Source: an uncultured Eubacteriales bacterium (lineage in GTDB: Bacteria; Bacillota; Clostridia; Oscillospirales; Oscillospiraceae). From it: a DNA stretch of 5,559 nt. The DNA lies in assembly GCA_900549495.1 (NCBI GenBank), contig UROL01000139.1, positions 1 through 5,559 on the forward strand. The letters run 5' to 3'. Below, piece by piece: positions 1 through 5,559 of the stretch. The notes under the pieces were generated by a model. That model ran no database searches, was not told the origin of the DNA, and saw nothing but the letters and a program-made list of their open reading frames with translations. The position numbers and the translations under genes are program-made. Within the stretch, counting starts at the first letter, position 1. The number at the start of each line of letters is the position of its first letter.

Positions 1-530
1 GGGGGCCCCACGCCACCTTCCTGCTCTGCGGCTACCGCATCCGACAGTACCCCGGGGAGGTGCAGCGCATCGCCGACGAGGGGCACGAAATCGGCAACCA
101 CGGCTACAGCCACCGGAACATGCAGCAGCTCAGCCGCCGGGACATTGGCCGGGAGCTGATGGACACCCAGGCCCTGCTGAAGGACACCAACGTCCGCTTT
201 CTGCGTCCTCCCGGGGGCTGCTCCAGCGACGGTGTCCGTCAGGTGGCCGAGGCCCGGGGGCTGGCCATCCTCAACTGGTCCGTTGACCCCCGGGATTGGG
301 CGGTGCAGGATGCCGACACCGTGGCCCAGGCGGTGGTAAAAGGCGTGGCGGATGGGGATGTTATTCTCCTCCACGACATGTCGGACAGCTCCGTTACCGC
401 CGCCCTGAAAATCATCGACCAACTCAGCGCCCAGGGCTATCGGTTTGTCACCGTTTCCCAGCTGGCAGCTCTCCGGGGCTGCATCCCCAAGGCCGGGAAG
501 ACATACTACAGCTTTCCCCCCGCCGGGTAA
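1..530 (+). CDS. Polysaccharide deacetylase, NodB domain (5' end cut off by window)
   Basis: The reading frame is open from base 3 to the TAA at 528-530, giving 175 visible residues; the true start lies upstream of the window. The NodB-fold (carbohydrate esterase 4) signature is clear. Counting from the first complete codon, there is an ATFLLCG strand (residues 4-10), the metal-binding motif H33-G-Y-S-H37, RPPGG (68-72), DPRDW (95-99) and the C-terminal LLHD (122-125). The first motif, containing the catalytic Asp (TFDDGP), would lie just upstream. Family members remove acetyl groups from N-acetylglucosamine in peptidoglycan, chitin or other polysaccharides, usually outside the membrane, using a bound divalent metal. 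Which polymer is the substrate cannot be told here. The C-terminus (YRFVTVSQL followed by about 25 residues) ends normally, so the gene looks intact at this end. A GTG at base 60 lies inside the conserved domain and is not the start. The gene converges on the glycosyltransferase operon, 39 bases away stop to stop. Confidence 0.93.
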   Translation, partial: GPHATFLLCGYRIRQYPGEVQRIADEGHEIGNHGYSHRNMQQLSRRDIGRELMDTQALLKDTNVRFLRPPGGCSSDGVRQVAEARGLAILNWSVDPRDWAVQDADTVAQAVVKGVADGDVILLHDMSDSSVTAALKIIDQLSAQGYRFVTVSQLAALRGCIPKAGKTYYSFPPAG

Positions 531-531
531 A

Positions 532-566
532 GTGCCCCCGCTGCATCCAAGGGTGCAGCGGGGCAC
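532..566. terminator. Shared hairpin terminator between convergent genes
   Basis: The arms GTGCCCCCGCTGCA (532-545) and TGCAGCGGGGCAC (554-566) pair over 13 base pairs with one bulged C and an 8-base loop. The hairpin begins 1 base after the deacetylase stop codon and ends 3 bases before the stop of the opposing glycosyltransferase, filling almost the whole gap. The T-tract is weak on both sides: GGATTATTCTTCT on the plus strand and TTTA on the minus strand. A bidirectional intrinsic terminator is the simplest reading, but its efficiency cannot be judged from sequence. Confidence 0.72.
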
Positions 567-569
567 GGA

Positions 570-2102
570 TTATTCTTCTGGGGCAGTGCTTGCCTGGGTG
601 GGCGCTGGCTCCTGGGTAGGAGGGGTTGTCTCCTCCTGAGGCGCCTGCTCCGGCGCTTCCTCCTGCACTTTCTCTGGTTTCTCCGGCTTCTGGGGCTTTT
701 CCAGCAGCCACAGGTCGAAGGTATTGTTCATATCCCGGTAGGTGCCCAGCAGATTGGACTGATACCCCCGGGGGAAGCCCTCCGCCGGGCGGACACCTTC
801 ATCGGCAAACACCAGCACCGTGTCATAGTCCTGGGAGGAGAAGTCCTCCATGGAGTGGACATTGGAATAGGGACTGGCATCGCCCAGGGTCTCGGGGGTA
901 TAGATGGGCACATCGGGGTTATAATAGGCTGCCACCTGATGCACATGGAAGGCATTCTCCGACAGGCACACATAGGCCTGGGCCTGCCGGGTCTGGGCCA
1001 CCACGGCGGAGCCGAATTTGTTTTCCGGGGGCAGCAGGGTATCCCGGCACACAAACACCAGATTCCCCAGGAAGCCCGCCAGCAGGAAGCCCATGGCCGC
1101 ACCGTACAGGGTATCCTTCCGGATGCCGCTGAGGCCCCAGGCCAGGAAGAAAATCAGCAGGGGCGAGCAGGGCACCAGGTAGCGAATGATAAAAACCGGC
1201 CGCAGGAGCAGCGAGGCCCCCACCCCCACCGCCACGGTGAGGACACACACCAGCCCCGCCAGCAGGGGCAGCCCCTGCCGCCGCCAGCACATGCACAGCA
1301 GCAGCCACAGGCCCAGCAGCCCGAAGAACAGGGGCATCGCCACATTGCCACCGGCATGGAGGATATCCAGCAAATAACCCACCAGGGTAGCCGGGGTGAT
1401 GGGGGCAATCCAATATTCATTGTTGGCCTTATAGGTCAGCTGACCAATCAGGCTGCGCATCCAGGGCAGATACAGCACAATGGATACCAGGGTAACAATC
1501 AGCCAGGATTTCAGCAGGCTGCGCTTGCGAAGCAGGGCACACAGCAGCAGCAAGCCATACACAAGCCCTACGGAAACCAGGGCGAAATAGTGGGTATAGG
1601 CGGCGCACACCCCGGAGGCCACAAGGCCAATCCAGTCCCCTGCCCGGTTGCTGTTCCAGGCCCGGTAGGCAAACAGGGCGTTCAGAAATACCTCCAGCGC
1701 TGCCAGGGAATACATCCGCGCCTCCACCGCCCGATCCAGGGCGAAGGGATACAGCAAAAACAGCACCATGAAGATATTGCCCATCTTCCGGTCAAACAGC
1801 CGGGTGATTTCCCATCCGCCCACCACGATAATCAGCAAATAGCACGCCGCCGAAAACAGCCGCACCGCATACTGGCTGTAGCCAAAGGGCATGGCCACCA
1901 GCTTCGCCAGGAAATAGTACAGCGGCGGATGGACATCGGCGGCGGTAATCCGCCAAATCTCCGGGAAGCTGTGGCGGAGCATGGCAAAGGTATACGCCTC
2001 ATCCGCCCAGATGTTGTCCGACAGGGCCAGCAGGGCATACACCGCTGCCGCCGCTGCACACAGCAGCCAATAGCGGAGGGACAGATTGTTTTTCTTCTCC
2101 AT
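570..2102 (-). CDS. Multi-pass GT-C glycosyltransferase, GT39/PMT_2-like
   Basis: A 510-residue integral membrane protein. It has a short basic N-terminus, roughly 11-13 hydrophobic segments between residues 9 and 352, then a soluble region (about 353-467) and a tail. Features of the PMT_2/ArnT-like GT-C family are visible: the acidic pair D34-E35 in the first outer loop (WADEAYT), the expected catalytic site; HPPLYY at 58-63; EARMYSL at 127-133; and RYLVPCSPLL at 307-316. Such enzymes transfer a sugar from a polyprenyl-phosphate donor to a lipid, polymer or protein acceptor on the outer face of the membrane; the acceptor here is unknown. The last 43 residues or so are a low-complexity Pro/Glu/Gln/Thr tail, probably extracytoplasmic. 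The ATG at 2102-2100 follows the upstream GT2 gene after 3 bases, and its Shine-Dalgarno site lies within the end of that gene, so the two are likely translationally coupled. The GT2 neighbour is a plausible maker of its donor. Family assignment is firm, sugar and acceptor are not. Confidence 0.88.
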   Translation of the reverse strand: MEKKNNLSLRYWLLCAAAAAVYALLALSDNIWADEAYTFAMLRHSFPEIWRITAADVHPPLYYFLAKLVAMPFGYSQYAVRLFSAACYLLIIVVGGWEITRLFDRKMGNIFMVLFLLYPFALDRAVEARMYSLAALEVFLNALFAYRAWNSNRAGDWIGLVASGVCAAYTHYFALVSVGLVYGLLLLCALLRKRSLLKSWLIVTLVSIVLYLPWMRSLIGQLTYKANNEYWIAPITPATLVGYLLDILHAGGNVAMPLFFGLLGLWLLLCMCWRRQGLPLLAGLVCVLTVAVGVGASLLLRPVFIIRYLVPCSPLLIFFLAWGLSGIRKDTLYGAAMGFLLAGFLGNLVFVCRDTLLPPENKFGSAVVAQTRQAQAYVCLSENAFHVHQVAAYYNPDVPIYTPETLGDASPYSNVHSMEDFSSQDYDTVLVFADEGVRPAEGFPRGYQSNLLGTYRDMNNTFDLWLLEKPQKPEKPEKVQEEAPEQAPQEETTPPTQEPAPTQASTAPEE

Positions 2103-2105
2103 AGG

Positions 2106-3053
<948 letters not shown>

Positions 3054-3062
3054 GGCTGCTGT

Positions 3063-3069
3063 CCTCCTT
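3063..3069 (-). promoter_or_regulatory. Strong ribosome binding site of the GT2 gene
   Basis: AAGGAGG on the minus strand with 9 bases to the ATG at 3053. This near-perfect anti-16S match supports the chosen start and predicts strong initiation unless leader structure interferes. Confidence 0.85.
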
Positions 3070-3078
3070 CTGCGTTCA

Positions 3079-3102
3079 TTTCCCCCGGGTCTTCGGGGGA
3101 AA
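3079..3102 (-). promoter_or_regulatory. Hairpin in the 5' leader of the glycosyltransferase operon
   Basis: TTTCCCCCG (3079-3087) pairs perfectly with CGGGGGAAA (3094-3102) around a 6-base loop (AAGACC on the minus strand). It falls between the predicted transcription start near 3114 and the AAGGAGG site at 3069-3063. No T-tract follows on the minus strand (TGAACGCAGAAGGAGG comes next), so it is not an ordinary terminator. It could stabilise the mRNA 5' end or affect translation; the role is inferred only. Confidence 0.5.
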
Positions 3103-3120
3103 CCGGAATGTTTCCACTAC

Positions 3121-3149
3121 ACAATACCACATTTTCCCCCTTTAATCAA
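3121..3149 (-). promoter_or_regulatory. Predicted promoter of the glycosyltransferase operon (extended -10)
   Basis: On the minus strand, TTGATT (3149-3144) and TATTGT (3126-3121) are separated by exactly 17 bases. Each matches the sigma-A consensus at 4 of 6 positions, and a TG one base before the -10 makes it an extended -10 element. The -35 starts 11 bases after the T-run of the psuG terminator. Transcription would start near 3114, leaving a leader of about 60 bases before the GT2 gene. Confidence 0.62.
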
Positions 3150-3160
3150 TAGCCGGGGCC

Positions 3161-3196
3161 AAAAAGGGGCCGCCCCGGAATTTCCAGGGCGGCCCC
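3161..3196 (-). terminator. Strong intrinsic terminator of the psuKG operon
   Basis: On the minus strand, GGGGCCGCCC (3196-3187) pairs without mismatch with GGGCGGCCCC (3175-3166) around an 11-base loop and is followed at once by TTTTT (3165-3161). It starts 24 bases after the psuG stop and separates the salvage operon from the glycosyltransferase promoter. A second possible stem (3153-3159 with 3172-3178, 7 base pairs) overlaps its right arm, but forms later during transcription and is probably incidental. Confidence 0.92.
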
Positions 3197-3220
3197 AAAG
3201 GGAGAGAGGAATGAGAGATT

Positions 3221-4141
3221 TTACAGGCTGCTGTAGGCCACGGCGGTCTTTGCAGTGAGCCGGGCGTTGTTATACACCAGCTGGATATTGGAGGCCAGGC
3301 TGTCGCCGCCGGTGAGCTCTGCCACCCGGGCCAGGAGGAAGGGCGTGGTCTCTTTGCCCTTGATGCCCTGGGTGTAGCACTCGGCAATGGCCTTGTCGAT
3401 GGCGGCATCAATCACATCCTTGGGCATGGAGTATTCCTCGGGGATGGGGTTGGTCACCAGCATACCGCCACCCAGCTGCATATCGTTTTGGGCCTTGAAG
3501 GCGGAAGCCAGCTCAGCAGGGGTATCGATGCGGTAGTCCACGCCAAAGCCGGACTTGCGGGTATAGAAGGCGGGGAGCTCCTCGGTCTGGTAGCCGATGA
3601 CAGGCACGCCCTTGGTTTCCAGATATTCCAGGGTCAGGCCCAAATCCAGAATGGACTTGGCACCGGCGCACACCACCATCACCGGGGTGCGGGCCAGCTC
3701 CTCCAGGTCGGCAGAAATGTCCATGGTGGTCTCTGCCCCCCGATGGACTCCGCCGATGCCGCCGGTGGCAAAGAAGCGGATGCCCGCCATATGGGCAATA
3801 ATCATGGTGGTGGTGACGGTGGTAGCGCCGTCCTCACCCCGGGCGCACAGCACAGCCAGGTCACGGCGGGAGGCCTTGTGAATGGCACGGCCCTTCTTGC
3901 CGAAGTATTCAATCTCTTCCGGGGTCAGACCGGCCTTCAGGCGGCCACCGATAATGGCAATGGTGGCGGGCACGGCCCCATTTTCCCGGATAATTTTCTC
4001 TACGTTCAGGGCAGTCTCCACATTCTGGGGATAGGGCATACCATGGGAGATGATGGTGGACTCCAGCGCCACAACAGGCTTTCCGGCGGCAATGGCAGCG
4101 GCCACCTCGGGGTTGACATCCAAAAACTTATTCATGTTCAT
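3221..4141 (-). CDS. psuG: Pseudouridine-5'-phosphate glycosidase
   Basis: PsuG splits pseudouridine 5'-phosphate into uracil and ribose 5-phosphate in the cytoplasm, breaking the C-C glycosidic bond; the reverse reaction also occurs in vitro. The 306-residue length matches the family. Conserved blocks are ALESTIISHGMPYPQN (25-40), TGGIGGVHRG (126-135), VCAGAKSILDLG (157-168) and NIQLVYNNARL (285-295). Catalytic residues that I recall for E. coli PsuG (E31, K93, H137, D149, K166, N289) line up at a constant offset of 4: E27, K89, H133, D145, the Schiff-base lysine K162, and N285. The frame stays open upstream to 4345, but that part is a shadow of psuK. The ATG at 4141 has AAGGA 10 bases upstream; a second ATG at 4135 is 16 bases away and less likely. 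The start overlaps the end of the kinase gene by 14 bases, indicating coupled translation. A strong terminator follows. No disabling change is visible. Confidence 0.96.
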   Translation of the reverse strand: MNMNKFLDVNPEVAAAIAAGKPVVALESTIISHGMPYPQNVETALNVEKIIRENGAVPATIAIIGGRLKAGLTPEEIEYFGKKGRAIHKASRRDLAVLCARGEDGATTVTTTMIIAHMAGIRFFATGGIGGVHRGAETTMDISADLEELARTPVMVVCAGAKSILDLGLTLEYLETKGVPVIGYQTEELPAFYTRKSGFGVDYRIDTPAELASAFKAQNDMQLGGGMLVTNPIPEEYSMPKDVIDAAIDKAIAECYTQGIKGKETTPFLLARVAELTGGDSLASNIQLVYNNARLTAKTAVAYSSL

Positions 4142-5264
4142 ATGCTTCGTTTCCTTTCTGTGAGAAAAATGAATGGACGGTTTTTCCCTGCTGCATCCGG
4201 CGCTCCACGGCGGCGGCAGACATGGCAGGATGGATGGTTTCGGGGGACTCCATGGCAATGGCACCGGCGGCCAGACCGGCCAGGGCGGTGTGCTCCAAAT
4301 CCATGCCCTCCAGATAGGCCCAGACCAGGGCGGCCATAAAGGCATCGCCGCAGCCGGTGGTGTTCACCATGGTGCCGGGGAGGTTGGGCAGCATCACCCG
4401 CCTGTCCCCCATGGCGGCGTATACACCCTCGGCCCCCAGGGAGACGAAGAGCCGGTGCACCCCCCGGGCCATCAGCACATCGGCAGCCCGGGCCAGGTCG
4501 GCGTGGCTGTGAATCTCCACCCCGGAGAGCAGCTCTGCCTCCAGCCGGTTGGGCTTCAGAGTGTGGATGCTGCCCAGAATGGGGACCAGTTTTTTGGCCT
4601 TCACCGTGGACACCGGGTCCACAAACAGGGGGGCGGTGCAATTCTCTGCCAGATATTGCAGGCTCTCCTCCGGCAGGTTGGCATCCGCCACCACCACCTG
4701 GGCATTTTGCAGCAGGGGCAGCTGGGCTGCCAGATAAGCGGGGGTGATTTTCTTGCAAATTTCCATGTCGGAAACCGCCAGAGCCATCTCCCCCTGCTCG
4801 TCGGTGAGGTACAGATAGGTGGAGGTGGTGCCCCCGGCCACACGCAGCGCATGGCTCAAATCAATGCCCAGCTCAGAGCAGGAGGCCGCCACTCGCTCCC
4901 CATGGACATCGTCGCCATAGGCGCTGAGCAGGTGCACCTGGGTGCCCAGCAGGGCCAGATTGTGGGCAATGTTCCGGCCAACGCCCCCCAGGCTGACGGA
5001 CACGGTGCCGGGGTTGGAATCCGAGGCCACCAGGGGGGCAAAGGAGCGCCCGCCAATGTCCACATTCACGCCCCCTACCACCACTGCATAGCTGCCGCTT
5101 CGCAGCACATAGCCCCGCCCGGCGATGCAGCCCTTCTTGGTCAGGTTGGAAATATGCACCGCCACGCTGGAACGGGTGATGCCCAGCTTTTTGGCAATGT
5201 CCTGCTGCGAAATCAGGGGATCCGCTTCAATCAGCTGCAATACCTGCCGCTCCCGCTGTGTCAT
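4128..5264 (-). CDS. psuK: PfkB-family pseudouridine kinase with N-terminal helix-turn-helix
   Basis: A 378-residue two-domain protein. Residues 1-57 form a winged-helix-like DNA-binding domain, with the HTH at about 18-47 (ISQQDIAKKLGITRSSV, then VHISNLTKKGCI). Residues 59-358 are a PfkB/ribokinase-type kinase with GGVNVDI (64-70), the first family signature GGVGRNIAHNLALLG (93-107), and the second NTTGCGDAFMAAL (301-313) carrying the catalytic base D307. Overlap with psuG makes pseudouridine the likely substrate: ATP-dependent phosphorylation to pseudouridine 5'-phosphate. The E. coli single-domain PsuK is about 313 residues, so the extra length here is the HTH. HTH-PfkB fusions are known in bacteria (E. 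coli YeiI is one I recall). Start choice: AGGAGG lies 6 bases before the ATG at 5264. An in-frame ATG at 5303 sits between the -10 box and the predicted transcription start and cannot be used from that promoter. Whether the HTH binds DNA or regulates this operon is inference. Confidence 0.9.
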   Translation of the reverse strand: MTQRERQVLQLIEADPLISQQDIAKKLGITRSSVAVHISNLTKKGCIAGRGYVLRSGSYAVVVGGVNVDIGGRSFAPLVASDSNPGTVSVSLGGVGRNIAHNLALLGTQVHLLSAYGDDVHGERVAASCSELGIDLSHALRVAGGTTSTYLYLTDEQGEMALAVSDMEICKKITPAYLAAQLPLLQNAQVVVADANLPEESLQYLAENCTAPLFVDPVSTVKAKKLVPILGSIHTLKPNRLEAELLSGVEIHSHADLARAADVLMARGVHRLFVSLGAEGVYAAMGDRRVMLPNLPGTMVNTTGCGDAFMAALVWAYLEGMDLEHTALAGLAAGAIAMESPETIHPAMSAAAVERRMQQGKTVHSFFSQKGNEAYEHE

Positions 5265-5270
5265 GTCCGG

Positions 5271-5276
5271 CCTCCT
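5271..5276 (-). promoter_or_regulatory. Ribosome binding site that fixes the psuK start
   Basis: AGGAGG on the minus strand with a 6-base spacer (CCGGAC) to the ATG at 5264. It decides against the longer reading from 5303, which has no such site. Confidence 0.88.
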
Positions 5277-5278
5277 AA

Positions 5279-5307
5279 ATGTTTGTAGTGTTTCTAAGCA
5301 CATGTTT
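5279..5307 (-). repeat. Three short direct repeats around the psuKG transcription start
   Basis: On the minus strand AAACAT (5307-5302), AAACAC (5293-5288) and AAACAT (5284-5279) lie in the same orientation, 14 and 9 bases apart, between the -10 box and the ribosome binding site. They are placed where a repressor would block initiation, and the kinase has its own HTH. The repeats are short and AT-rich, so chance is a real alternative. Confidence 0.35.
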
Positions 5308-5335
5308 ATTATATCCCGGATTTTCCATTTGTCAA
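5308..5335 (-). promoter_or_regulatory. Promoter of the psuKG operon, perfect -35 and -10 hexamers
   Basis: On the minus strand TTGACA (5335-5330) and TATAAT (5313-5308) both match the sigma-A consensus at all six positions, with a 16-base spacer. Transcription should start near 5301, giving a leader of about 36 bases before the psuK ATG. So strong a core promoter on a catabolic operon suggests that expression is held down by a repressor. Confidence 0.85.
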
Positions 5336-5405
5336 CAGGCCGGGAAATATTTTTTCGCCACCAGAGACAAAAGTCAAGGACTTTTCCATCAAATTCAAAA
5401 AGACG
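5336..5405. other. AT-rich intergenic spacer with a small inverted repeat
   Basis: This stretch separates the psuK promoter from the stop codon of the next minus-strand gene. Hand count gives about 39% GC, well below the flanking coding DNA. It contains AAAAGTC (5369-5375) and GACTTTT (5379-5385), a perfect 7-base inverted repeat with a 3-base centre. That repeat could be a weak terminator for the upstream gene or part of a recombination site. Nothing else recognisable was seen. Confidence 0.5.
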
Positions 5406-5559
5406 TCACATTTTGCGGACTTCTTCACAGAGCAGACGCTTGATTTTGTCCTCTGTCATTTCGGTGCGTGTGAAATCTTTGACCTCCGGGGCAAGGCTCT
5501 CAACCGTGCCGCCCAGATTGCAAAGACGATGGGTGCGTTTCTGCCTTTCGCCTTTCTCC
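5406..5559 (-). CDS. C-terminal fragment of a small DUF3847-like protein (5' part outside window)
   Basis: An open frame runs from the window edge on the minus strand for 50 codons to a TGA at 5408-5406. The fragment begins EKGERQKRTHRLCNLGG and continues with VESLAPEV and MTEDKIKRLL, a charged, probably helical protein end. The basic RTHRLC-x-x-GG-x-x-E block resembles the core of DUF3847, a family of small proteins I know from conjugative and mobilizable elements of Firmicutes, often near relaxase genes. This match is from memory of the motif, not from a search. Hand-counted GC is about 53%, lower than psuK and psuG. It reads in the same direction as psuK but a promoter and a spacer of about 70 bases separate them, so it is unlikely to be part of the salvage operon. 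No function can be given. Confidence 0.6.
   Translation of the reverse strand, partial: EKGERQKRTHRLCNLGGTVESLAPEVKDFTRTEMTEDKIKRLLCEEVRKM

Noticed and set aside
3153..3178. Alternative stem (CCGGGGC with GCCCCGG) suggesting an attenuator-like switch at the psuG terminator
   Set aside because: It would need the right arm of a stronger, earlier-forming terminator hairpin, and no regulated gene follows on the same transcript.
3054..3220. Checked for a riboswitch or small gene between psuG and the GT2 gene
   Set aside because: The 167 bases are fully accounted for by a terminator, a promoter, one hairpin and a ribosome site; no known riboswitch core or short gene with its own ribosome site was seen.
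4142..4345. Possible 68-residue N-terminal extension of PsuG
   Set aside because: The extension is Pro/Trp-rich, lies wholly within psuK, is absent from the family's usual length of about 300-310 residues, and a ribosome binding site supports the start at 4141.
4173..5288. A 371-codon open frame on the plus strand, antisense to psuK
   Set aside because: Same compositional pattern (Gly/His/Gln-rich), no domain, and it would run across the psuK ribosome binding site; treated as a shadow.
5265..5303. Longer psuK starting at the ATG at 5303
   Set aside because: The predicted transcription start is near 5301, so this codon would not be in the mRNA, and the ATG at 5264 has a strong AGGAGG site.

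Overview
The window most resembles a chromosomal stretch from a GC-rich Clostridia-type Firmicute, such as the gut Oscillospiraceae/Ruminococcaceae. This is inferred from strong AAGGAGG-type ribosome binding sites, sigma-A-like promoters, the family mix, and coding GC of roughly 58-70% in two lines I counted by hand. No genus can be assigned from the sequence alone.

Layout, left to right. (1) Bases 1-530, plus strand: the 3' part of a NodB-type polysaccharide deacetylase. (2) Bases 532-566: a hairpin between convergent genes that could end transcription from both sides. (3) Bases 570-3053, minus strand: a two-gene operon. The first gene is a GtrB/DPM1-like family 2 glycosyltransferase (membrane-anchored polyprenyl-phosphate sugar synthase). 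The second is a multi-pass GT-C (GT39/PMT_2-like) glycosyltransferase. The operon has its own extended -10 promoter (3121-3149) and a 5'-leader hairpin (3079-3102). (4) Bases 3161-5335, minus strand: a complete pseudouridine salvage operon. It has a promoter with perfect -35 and -10 hexamers (5308-5335), a psuK-type PfkB kinase with an N-terminal helix-turn-helix domain, psuG overlapping it by 14 bases, and a strong intrinsic terminator (3161-3196). (5) Bases 5336-5405: an AT-rich spacer with a small inverted repeat. (6) Bases 5406-5559, minus strand: the last 50 codons of a small protein resembling the DUF3847 family of mobile elements. It has lower GC (about 53% by hand count) and may mark the edge of an integrated element.

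How the genes work together. PsuK would phosphorylate pseudouridine to pseudouridine 5'-phosphate, and PsuG would split that into uracil and ribose 5-phosphate. The HTH on the kinase suggests it may also regulate its own operon. In the glycosylation operon, the GT2 enzyme would load a sugar onto undecaprenyl phosphate. After flipping, the GT-C enzyme would move it to an acceptor on the outer face. No GtrA-type flippase is visible in the window. The deacetylase is convergent and probably an independent transcription unit, although it also acts on envelope or extracellular polysaccharide.

I did not find a clearly new system. The points most worth following are the HTH-kinase fusion with repeats around its start of transcription, the putative mobile-element edge directly upstream of it, and the glycosyltransferase pair lacking a visible flippase.
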